NCBI RefSeq assembly: GCF_001425685.1 | Contig: NZ_LMCY01000049.1 | Span: 42,546-106,545, forward strand | Origin: Massilia sp. Root335 | GTDB lineage: Bacteria > Pseudomonadota > Gammaproteobacteria > Burkholderiales > Burkholderiaceae_D | DNA length: 64,000 nucleotides | Direction: 5' to 3' | Notes under the pieces: model-generated | The model's input: only the letters and a program-made list of their open reading frames with translations | What the model was told of the DNA's origin: nothing | Database searches by the model: none | Shown here: positions 52,869 through 60,383 of the stretch, piece after piece | Position numbering within the stretch: position 1 is the stretch's first letter | Layout of the letters: the number at the start of each line of letters is the position of its first letter | Made by a program: the position numbers and the translations under genes

Positions 52869-53024
52869 CGCAGCCGCTCCACGCGCGTGAACCGAATGGG
52901 CCTGCAGAGGTCATACGTAGCGCCGAACCATCGTCCGGGAGACGCCGATCCGATCGATCTAATTTCTGGACAATAGCGCCATGACAATGGCAATATATTA
53001 TCCATCCGACAATGGAGACGATAT

Positions 53025-55244
53025 ATGGCAGCTGCATTGCAGAACGATCCGGGACCGGCGGCCGCGGGGCAATCGGCGGCGCCGACCGGCTGGCCCGCGG
53101 CAATCCACGAAACCGTCTTGCCGCTGTTGTTTGCCGTCGCCGCGATCGTCGTCTTCGTCCGGATCGACCAGGCACGCGAAGCACTGTTCGGCACGATCGG
53201 ACCGGTGCCGCATTCGTTCAACCGCATGCCGAAGCCGTACGACCAGTACATCGGGACACAGTTCTTCGCACTCGCCGCGGCGATGGCATTCATCGGCGTG
53301 GGCGTCTGGTACACGGCGCGCCTGCTGCTGACCGTCGAACGGGACAAACGCCATGGCGCGGCGGGAGCGGTGCCGTCGCGCGTCATCGAAATGTACCCGC
53401 GCCTGATCGGCGCGCTCACGCCGGCCGTGTTGATCATCGCACTCGTCATCGTCCAGGAAAGCCGACGGACCGATCACCGCTTCGGCGTGCTGATCGCGCT
53501 GCTTGCGTGCCTGACGCCCCTGTGCGCAGTCCTCTACGCCATTCACAGGAACGCGCGCGAATGGCCGCTGGCCGTCGCCCTGCTGGTCGGCGGTGCGGTC
53601 CCATGGTTTCTCATCATTGCCGCCAGCCCGAACATCTATGACTGGCAGGTCATCGGCGCGCTGTCAATCCTGTGCTACCTGCCGGCCGCGCTGTATTTCC
53701 TCTTCACGGTACGCCGCCCGCTCCTGCGCAAGGTGGCGAAGTCGACACGCAGCGCGGACGCCAACCTGACCTTCAGCCTCGACGAGGCACTCGTCCGGCT
53801 GCTGGGCATGGGCATCGGCGGCGCCCTGCTGCTGCTGGCGCTGTCGTACGGTCCGCCGGCCGCCGCCCGGGCACTCGGCTCCGCGGCGATCGTCCTGATC
53901 TCGCTCACCGCCGTCCTGTTCACGTTGTGCGCCATCACGCTGGCCCTGCGCCACATCACCCACAACAAGCCCGGATTCCTGCTGATCATTGCGACCGCGG
54001 CCGGGGCCATCTATTTGTTCCTCCACGGGACGTTCGGCTGGGCGCCGTTCGAAGAACAGCTCGGGCAGGAACGATTGCCGCAAGCGACTCTCCCGTCCGG
54101 GCCCAGAACCCTGCAGGAGCGCCAGGCCACCGACATCGTCGTCAATGCCTATGGCGGCGGCCTGCGCGCCGCGCTCTTTACCGCCGAGGTGCTGGCGGAC
54201 CTCGATGACCGCTCGTGCGGCGAATTCGGCCGGCGGCTCGACCGGCTGAGCGGCGTATCCGGCGGCAGCCTGGGACTCGCCGTCTACATGCTCCTGCGCC
54301 AGGAATTCGTCGCGTCCGGCGGGTGGGGGGCGCACTGCACGCCATCGTCGCTGAACGGGCCGCAGCTTGCGCAGATGGTCGACGACACCCTCGTGCAGGA
54401 TCACCTGTCGGCCGCCATGGCACGCATGCTGTCGACCGATCTCGTCCCCTACACCACGCCCCAGCGCGGACAGGCCCTGCTGGACAGCTGGCAGGACACG
54501 CTGACGTCGGTGCTGGCGGCGCGCGCGGCGGTGCCGGGCCGCAGCGGCATCTCCCTGGCCGGCCTGGCGCTGCCGCTCGGCCGGCTGGACGGCGGCATCG
54601 CACCGGCGCCGTCCGTCTTCTTCAACGCCACCGACGTCACCACCGGTGAGCGCGTGTGGTTCTCGAACCGCAGCACCTTTTCCGGCAGGAGCGGATCGCG
54701 CAACCTGGACGCGGCTTTCCAGGTCGGGCAGGCCGTCCTCCATAGCGCCCGTTTTCCCTTCGTCTCGCCGGCGGGCGGCATCGCGTTCGGGAAGCAGGCG
54801 ATGCTGCTGGTCGACGGCGGCTATGCCGACAACAGCGGCGCGGGCACGCTGGCCGATACCGGCATGCCGGGCGCAAACAGGCATTGGCTGAACATCGATG
54901 GCAATCCTCCGGACCAACTCTGCGCGGGCACCGATCCCAAGCCCGTGAAGGGCGCCTTTTCCGCGGTCGACGCCCTGTTCGCCGTGCGCGAATCGCAAGC
55001 CGCCCTCGCCGTGTGGCGCTATCGTAATTCCGGCATCAAGGACTTCCCGCTCCAGCCGAATCTCGACGACGCGTTCGCAAGTACGATCAAGGACGAGGGC
55101 GAGCGCTGCAAATTCATCCAGTCCCTGCACACGGCGCCGCTGGGCTGGTATCTGACGCCGGTCACGGTCGGCGACCAGGCTCTCGCGCGGTTCCGCGCCG
55201 TCCGCAAAGCGTGCGACGAACTGCGCCCGCTGTGCGGCGCGTGA
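53025..55244 (+). CDS. polytopic membrane patatin-like phospholipase
   Basis: A 739-residue protein. About nine hydrophobic helices occupy residues 29-338. A patatin domain follows: oxyanion GGGLRAALF near 375, nucleophile GVSGGS with Ser412, and dyad DGGYADNSG with Asp597. It should hydrolyse membrane lipids from within the bilayer. GGAG seven bases upstream supports the start. A small lectin-like gene follows by 25 bases as its likely partner. The pair lies between an AdiA-type decarboxylase and dcd, each bounded by its own terminator, like an inserted cassette. Regulation and substrate are unknown. Confidence 0.85.
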   Translation: MAAALQNDPGPAAAGQSAAPTGWPAAIHETVLPLLFAVAAIVVFVRIDQAREALFGTIGPVPHSFNRMPKPYDQYIGTQFFALAAAMAFIGVGVWYTARLLLTVERDKRHGAAGAVPSRVIEMYPRLIGALTPAVLIIALVIVQESRRTDHRFGVLIALLACLTPLCAVLYAIHRNAREWPLAVALLVGGAVPWFLIIAASPNIYDWQVIGALSILCYLPAALYFLFTVRRPLLRKVAKSTRSADANLTFSLDEALVRLLGMGIGGALLLLALSYGPPAAARALGSAAIVLISLTAVLFTLCAITLALRHITHNKPGFLLIIATAAGAIYLFLHGTFGWAPFEEQLGQERLPQATLPSGPRTLQERQATDIVVNAYGGGLRAALFTAEVLADLDDRSCGEFGRRLDRLSGVSGGSLGLAVYMLLRQEFVASGGWGAHCTPSSLNGPQLAQMVDDTLVQDHLSAAMARMLSTDLVPYTTPQRGQALLDSWQDTLTSVLAARAAVPGRSGISLAGLALPLGRLDGGIAPAPSVFFNATDVTTGERVWFSNRSTFSGRSGSRNLDAAFQVGQAVLHSARFPFVSPAGGIAFGKQAMLLVDGGYADNSGAGTLADTGMPGANRHWLNIDGNPPDQLCAGTDPKPVKGAFSAVDALFAVRESQAALAVWRYRNSGIKDFPLQPNLDDAFASTIKDEGERCKFIQSLHTAPLGWYLTPVTVGDQALARFRAVRKACDELRPLCGA

Positions 55245-55269
55245 CGTCTTATCGCCGCCGGGAACGCAC

Positions 55270-55788
55270 ATGACCGGGAATCGAACACCGGAGCATGATC
55301 CGCAGGCCTGCGACGGGCTGGCCATCACCCAATGCAAGCACGTGGACGTGCACGCGGCCTTGTGGTGGAACGCCGCGGCGCTGCACGTCCGTGCGGGCGA
55401 GACCTACGATTTGCGTGCAACGGGACAGTGGTACGATGCCGCCATCCGTTCGACGGCCGCCGGCTATGCCTCGCCCCTGCTGGCGCTCTTCAAATGGGCG
55501 CGGCGCGCCCGCGATGCCGACTGGTTCAGCCTCGTCGCGGCCGTGCATCCGTCGGCCGATCTCGGATTGTCGAGGCCAGCGGCGCGCAACTTCGTGACCG
55601 GCTGGATCGAAAGCCGGCGCCGGGGCCCGGGACGCCGCGATCGCGAATCGCACCTGACCGATATCGGAGAAGGCAATGTGGTGACGATCGCCCAGGACGG
55701 CTATTTGTACCTGTTTGCGAACGATGCGTTCTTCGCCTATTGCAATAACAAAGGCACGGTCTCGGTATCCATCTCGCGCCTGACCTGA
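55270..55788 (+). CDS. small lectin-like (LecA/PA-IL-fold type) conserved protein
   Basis: A 172-residue protein without a signal peptide. The beta-rich pattern VRAGETYDLRATGQWYDAAI near residue 40 and the C-terminal GYLYLFANDAFFAYCNNKGT recall calcium-dependent galactose-binding PA-IL-like domains (strand, Trp/Asp-rich loop, Asn-Asp loop). The resemblance is by eye, so the lectin role is a guess. Its frame follows the patatin gene closely, with GGGAA before the start, so the two are probably made together. It may target or regulate the lipase. Confidence 0.65.
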   Translation: MTGNRTPEHDPQACDGLAITQCKHVDVHAALWWNAAALHVRAGETYDLRATGQWYDAAIRSTAAGYASPLLALFKWARRARDADWFSLVAAVHPSADLGLSRPAARNFVTGWIESRRRGPGRRDRESHLTDIGEGNVVTIAQDGYLYLFANDAFFAYCNNKGTVSVSISRLT

Positions 55789-55790
55789 AC

Positions 55791-55820
55791 CAAAAAAGGG
55801 AGGCCGCGGCCTCCCTTTTT
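55791..55820. terminator. bidirectional terminator between the lectin-like gene and dcd
   Basis: Stem GGGAGGCC / GGCCTCCC with a two-base apex, flanked by an A-run on the left and a T-run on the right. It serves both convergent genes. Confidence 0.9.
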
Positions 55821-55844
55821 CAATCGTGCGGTACGTCGACCGGA

Positions 55845-56411
55845 TCAGGCCTTGGGCAACGTCACCCCATGCTGGCCCTGATACTTGCCGCCACGGTCCT
55901 TGTACGACGTCTCGCACACCTCGTCGCTCTCGAAGAACAGCACCTGCGCGCAGCCTTCGCCCGCATAGATCTTGGCGGGCAGCGGCGTCGTGTTCGAGAA
56001 CTCCAGCGTCACATAGCCTTCCCATTCCGGCTCGAACGGCGTGACGTTGACGATGATGCCGCAGCGGGCATACGTCGACTTGCCCAGGCAGACGGTCAGC
56101 ACGTTGCGCGGGATGCGGAAATATTCGATCGTGCGGGCCAGCGCGAACGAGTTCGGCGGGATGATGCACACGTCGCTCTTCACGTCGACGAACGAATTCG
56201 AATCGAAGTTCTTCGGGTCGACGATGGTGCTGTTGATGTTCGTGAACACCTTGAATTCATCGGCGCAGCGGATGTCGTAACCGTACGAGGACGTGCCCCA
56301 CGAAATGATCTTGCGGCCGTCCGTCTCACGCACCTGTTTCGGCGAGAACGGTTCGATCATGCGGTGTTCGTCCGCCATCCGGCGTATCCATTTGTCGCTC
56401 TTGATACTCAT
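55845..56411 (-). CDS. dcd: dCTP deaminase
   Basis: A 188-residue trimeric enzyme that turns dCTP into dUTP for the thymidylate pathway. Signatures are GTSSYGYDIRCADEFKVF near residue 38, PPNSFALARTIEYFRIPR and YAGEGCAQVLFFES. Length is normal. Its substrate pathway feeds thyA, which lies 7 kb away. The start at MSIKSDKWIRRMADEH is typical. Confidence 0.96.
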   Translation of the reverse strand: MSIKSDKWIRRMADEHRMIEPFSPKQVRETDGRKIISWGTSSYGYDIRCADEFKVFTNINSTIVDPKNFDSNSFVDVKSDVCIIPPNSFALARTIEYFRIPRNVLTVCLGKSTYARCGIIVNVTPFEPEWEGYVTLEFSNTTPLPAKIYAGEGCAQVLFFESDEVCETSYKDRGGKYQGQHGVTLPKA

Positions 56412-56477
56412 CGCTGGGCTTCTTTTCTAAAAAGATTGGGATAACAATCCCGCAATTCTACGCGAAAGCACAGCAGC

Positions 56478-57356
56478 CTAGGCGAAAAGCGCCGCCGGGC
56501 GTCCGGCTTTTTCCTCCGCTTGCGCCAGCAGGCGCGCGATCATCTCGCGCGTCAGCTGCGCCGTGAGCTGCGGCTTTTCCATTGGATACAGGTGCGTGCC
56601 CTCGATGGTGACGAAATTGTCGCCGACGAGCCGGCGCGTGCCGTCCAGGCCCGCCTGGCGCAACTCGGCGGAATCGGTGCCCGCGACGAAGCCGACCGGC
56701 ACCGGGAACGGCCCGCGCAGCGCGCGCTCCATATCGTGCGGCAGCGTGCTGTAGATCGCCGCCTCGACGTCGCGGTCGAAGCGCAGCCGGACGCCGTCCG
56801 GATGCGGCGCCAGGCCGTGGTCCAGGTAATCGTCCAGCGCGCCCGGCGCCCAGGCCTGGAAGATCGGCTTGGCGATGAAATGTTCGTAGGCGGCCGCGCG
56901 CGACGGCCAGACGTTGCGGCGGCGCCGCGCGATCCCGCCCGGCGACAGCCGTTCGCGCAGCCCCAGCGCCTTCACGAGGCGCCACACGCCCGCGCGCCAG
57001 CCCGCGACGACGGGCGAATCAAGCATCACGACGCAGCGCGCCAGGTCCGGACGCCGATGCGCCGCCAGCATGCTCACCGCGCCGCCCAGCGAATGGCCGA
57101 CGAGGATCGCAGGCCGGCCATAGGCCTCCAGCTGCGCGATCAGTTCGTCGATCAGCGTGTGCCAGTTGTCGCGCACGGGATAACGGGGATCGTGGCCCAG
57201 CATGTCCGTCGTGCGCACGTCGAAATCGCGCCGCAGGTCGTCGAGCAGGCGGCCGTACGATCCCGCCGGATAGCTGTTCCCGTGGGTGAAATGGAGTAAT
57301 GGGTGGGGCATCGGAAAAGGGATGACGCGGCTGCGCATAGTCGGAACGAGGCCCAT
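56478..57356 (-). CDS. alpha/beta-fold hydrolase
   Basis: A 292-residue hydrolase with an HGNS-type oxyanion motif (HFTHGNSYPAGSY), nucleophile VGHSLGGAVSML near residue 98, acid in GFVAGTDSAELR and histidine in IEGTHLYPMEKP. The triad is complete; the substrate is unknown. Starts at 57356, 57338 and 57311 are possible; GGAGG lies 13 bases from the first, and the last begins nearest the conserved fold (MPHPLLHFTHG). A 13-base palindrome covers the region just upstream. Confidence 0.88.
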   Translation of the reverse strand: MGLVPTMRSRVIPFPMPHPLLHFTHGNSYPAGSYGRLLDDLRRDFDVRTTDMLGHDPRYPVRDNWHTLIDELIAQLEAYGRPAILVGHSLGGAVSMLAAHRRPDLARCVVMLDSPVVAGWRAGVWRLVKALGLRERLSPGGIARRRRNVWPSRAAAYEHFIAKPIFQAWAPGALDDYLDHGLAPHPDGVRLRFDRDVEAAIYSTLPHDMERALRGPFPVPVGFVAGTDSAELRQAGLDGTRRLVGDNFVTIEGTHLYPMEKPQLTAQLTREMIARLLAQAEEKAGRPAALFA

Positions 57357-57357
57357 T

Positions 57358-57370
57358 GTAATGTCATTAC
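57358..57370. promoter_or_regulatory. 13-base palindrome GTAATGTCATTAC before the hydrolase gene
   Basis: Perfect six-base arms around one central base, immediately before the hydrolase start and inside the likely ribosome-binding region. Possible operator for a TetR- or MarR-like repressor; no regulator adjoins. Confidence 0.3.
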
Positions 57371-57456
57371 CTCCCGTGGTTTAGAGGGAAACGCCTACAC
57401 GCGGCGCGGCAGCGCCGCGTGCGGCGGCCGGCCCGGCAGCCGGCTCGGCGACACGT

Positions 57457-58026
57457 TCAGCGACGGTCCGGCGGGCCGTCCGCGCGCTCGCCCGCGTCGC
57501 GCCCGCGCATGCGGTGCTGGCGCATCTGCTCGCGCTGCTCGGGCGTCAGCACGGCCAGCGCCTGCGCCTCCGTGCGTGCCTGCAGCAAGGCTTCGGCGGC
57601 GACGGCCTGGCCCAGGTCGCGCGCCACGGCGCCGGCCTTCGCGTCGTCGAACCTGTCGGCGCGGCCCAGGTCGCGCAAGGCATCGTGCGCCTTGCGGATC
57701 GCCTTGTCGTTCTCGCGGCGCTGCGGCGCCTGGGCGTGCATGATGGCGAACAACTTGTCCTCCTGCGCCTCGCTGAGCTTCAGGCCGTGCAGCGGGGGCA
57801 TGCGGCCGAAAGGCATGTCCGGACCCGGCGCGCCGGGTCCGTGGCCGCCGAAACCGAATCCTTCCGGCCCGCGCTCATGACCGCGCTCATGGTCGTTGCC
57901 GGGACCCGGCTGGCCGGCGGCCGGCGGCGCATCGGCCTCGCCGGCCGCGAAGGCCGGGACGGCGCACGTGGCGGTGACGCAGGCGGCGAGCAGCGCGGCC
58001 GCCGCGGAAAGGCTTGTGAGTTTCAT
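57457..58026 (-). CDS. Spy/CpxP-type periplasmic protein
   Basis: A 189-residue protein. The signal peptide ends near VPAFA, and a Gly/Pro/His-rich linker (about 30-75) follows. The helical core has LTXXQ-like motifs LSEAQEDKLFAIMHAQAP and LTPEQREQMRQHR, the hallmark of CpxP and Spy chaperones and of the metal-binding CnrX/ZraP group. It would dampen an envelope-stress sensor or act as a chaperone. The start at MKLTSL follows AAGGA at eight bases. It is divergent from the CpxRA-type genes, with a perfect CpxR box between, mirroring cpxP in E. coli. Confidence 0.85.
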   Translation of the reverse strand: MKLTSLSAAAALLAACVTATCAVPAFAAGEADAPPAAGQPGPGNDHERGHERGPEGFGFGGHGPGAPGPDMPFGRMPPLHGLKLSEAQEDKLFAIMHAQAPQRRENDKAIRKAHDALRDLGRADRFDDAKAGAVARDLGQAVAAEALLQARTEAQALAVLTPEQREQMRQHRMRGRDAGERADGPPDRR

Positions 58027-58095
58027 GTCTGTCATCCTTTTTTGTTTGGAGACGCCATTGTCGGATTCCTCCGCGTTAAAAAGTGTTATCACCGT

Positions 58096-58110
58096 GTAAA
58101 ACGAAGTAAA
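58096..58110. promoter_or_regulatory. CpxR-type binding site
   Basis: GTAAA at 58096-58100 and GTAAA at 58106-58110 with five bases between exactly match the known CpxR consensus GTAAA-N5-GTAAA. It lies in the 135-base gap, 51 bases before the regulator gene and 70 before the Spy/CpxP gene, so it can serve both. Confidence 0.75.
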
Positions 58111-58161
58111 GAGAATCCGGCCGCCGTGGCCGCCGCTGCGGCCCTGCGCTAAGATGCGAGC

Positions 58162-58848
<687 letters not shown>

Positions 58849-58850
58849 CG

Positions 58851-60383
58851 ATGGGCCGGTTGTTCTGGAAGTTCTTCCTGTCCATCCTGCTGGCCCAGGT
58901 GGCGGCCACGATCGGCATCGGCGGCACCCTGTGGCTGCGCGACCAGGCGCGCCAGCACAACGCCGAACCGACGCTCGACGCGAGCCCGCCCGCGACGATC
59001 ATGCTCGACGCGGCCGCGGCCACGCTCAAGCACGGCGGCATCGACGCCCTGCGCGACCTGGCCGCCGGCAGCCGCCGCATGCATCTGTACGTGCTCGACG
59101 AGCAGGGCCATGAACTGCTCGACCGGCCCGTGCCCGCCAAGCTGCGCGAGGAAGTCGAACGCAACCTGAACGGCGATGGTCCCTCGCACGCCGTCACGCA
59201 CCTGACCGGCGCCGACGGCCGCCGCTACGTCGCCTTTGCCTCGCGCGCCTGGCACACGCCGGGCACGGACGGTCCCGGACAGCCGGGGTTCGGCGCCGCA
59301 CCGGGCTTCGGTCCGCCCGGCGGGCCCGCGCCGGATGCCGCCCCGCGCGACGGCGGCCCGGGCGGCCCGGGCGGCCCGGGCGGCCCGGGTGGCCCTGGCG
59401 GCCCCGACGGCCCCGGCCCGCGCATGGACGGCGGGCCCGGCGGCCCGGGTGGCGGCTGGTTCGGCCTGCCGCCTGAATTCGGCCGCCACGTGGGCCACTG
59501 GCTGCCGATCGTCGCCGCCACGCTGGCCAGCCTGCTGTTCGCCGTTCTCCTCGCCTGGTATTTTTCGCGCCCGATCCGCGCGCTGCAACGCGCCTTCGAC
59601 GCCGCCGCGGCCGGCGATCTCGCGCCCCGGTTCGCCCATGCCGGGCCGCGCCTGATCGGCGACGAGCTGGCGGAACTGGGCCACGACTTCGACCGCATGA
59701 GCGCCCAGCTGCGCGCGCTGATGGAAGGCCAGCGGCGCCTGCTGCACGACGTCTCGCACGAACTGCGTTCGCCGCTGGCGCGCCTGCAGGCGGCCATCGG
59801 CCTCGCGCACCAGCAGCCCGACCGGCTGCAGGCGTCGCTCGAGCGCATCGAGCGGGAAAGCGTGCGCATGGACCGCCTCGTCGGCGAGCTGTTGACGCTG
59901 TCGCGCCTGGAAGCATCGACGACGCTGCCGGCGATCGAGCCCGTCGATCTCGTCGAGATGATCGACCAGATCGCCGACGACGCCCGCTTCGAGGCCGGTG
60001 CGGTGGTCGAAGTCGACGCCCCGGAACCGGTCACCCTGCGCGCCGCGCCGGACCTGCTGTGGAGCGCGGTCGAAAACATCGTGCGCAACGCGGTCAAGCA
60101 TGGCGCCGGCGGCCGCGTGGACGTGCGCGTGCATCCGGACGGCGGACTCGTTCACATCGAAGTGCTCGACCAGGGCCCGGGCATCGCGCCGGAACACCTG
60201 GGCGACGTGTTCGAACCCTTCTTCCGCTCGAACCCCACGCGCAACAACGTCGATGGCCACGGCCTCGGCCTCGCCATCGCCAAACGCGTGGTCGAGACGC
60301 ACGGCGGCCGGATCTCCGCCGCGAACCGCGCCGAAGGCGGGCTGCGGATGACCATCACGCTGCCGCGCGTGACCGGCACCTAG
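58851..60383 (+). CDS. CpxA-like sensor histidine kinase with Gly-Gly-Pro repeat
   Basis: A 510-residue kinase. Membrane helix 1 is about 5-25, a periplasmic domain about 30-215, and helix 2 about 218-238. HAMP, HisKA (LLHDVSHELRSPL, His303) and HATPase_c (NIVRNAVKHG, DQGPGIAP, GHGLGLAIAKRVVE) follow, so catalysis looks intact. The end of the periplasmic part carries a low-complexity run of Gly-Gly-Pro triplets (about 168-200), absent from E. coli CpxA. It forms an operon with the regulator. Its stop codon overlaps the comEC stop, tail to tail. Confidence 0.93.
   Translation: MGRLFWKFFLSILLAQVAATIGIGGTLWLRDQARQHNAEPTLDASPPATIMLDAAAATLKHGGIDALRDLAAGSRRMHLYVLDEQGHELLDRPVPAKLREEVERNLNGDGPSHAVTHLTGADGRRYVAFASRAWHTPGTDGPGQPGFGAAPGFGPPGGPAPDAAPRDGGPGGPGGPGGPGGPGGPDGPGPRMDGGPGGPGGGWFGLPPEFGRHVGHWLPIVAATLASLLFAVLLAWYFSRPIRALQRAFDAAAAGDLAPRFAHAGPRLIGDELAELGHDFDRMSAQLRALMEGQRRLLHDVSHELRSPLARLQAAIGLAHQQPDRLQASLERIERESVRMDRLVGELLTLSRLEASTTLPAIEPVDLVEMIDQIADDARFEAGAVVEVDAPEPVTLRAAPDLLWSAVENIVRNAVKHGAGGRVDVRVHPDGGLVHIEVLDQGPGIAPEHLGDVFEPFFRSNPTRNNVDGHGLGLAIAKRVVETHGGRISAANRAEGGLRMTITLPRVTGT
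59352..59414 (+). repeat. nine-base tandem repeat coding for Gly-Gly-Pro
   Basis: Four perfect copies of GGCGGCCCG followed by three variants, in frame in the sensor kinase. Such repeats can change copy number by slippage without breaking the frame. Confidence 0.85.

Noticed and set aside
53025..55788. CBASS-type defence system based on the patatin domain
   Set aside because: No CD-NTase, Cap2/Cap3 or ubiquitin-like genes adjoin, and CapV effectors lack the nine membrane helices seen here.
59352..59414. CRISPR-like array
   Set aside because: The repeats are nine bases long, contiguous without spacers and in frame within a sensor kinase.
60380..60383. Functional meaning of the four-base overlap between the sensor kinase and comEC
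   Set aside because: CTAG serves as both stop codons in a tail-to-tail pair; chance in compact DNA is sufficient.
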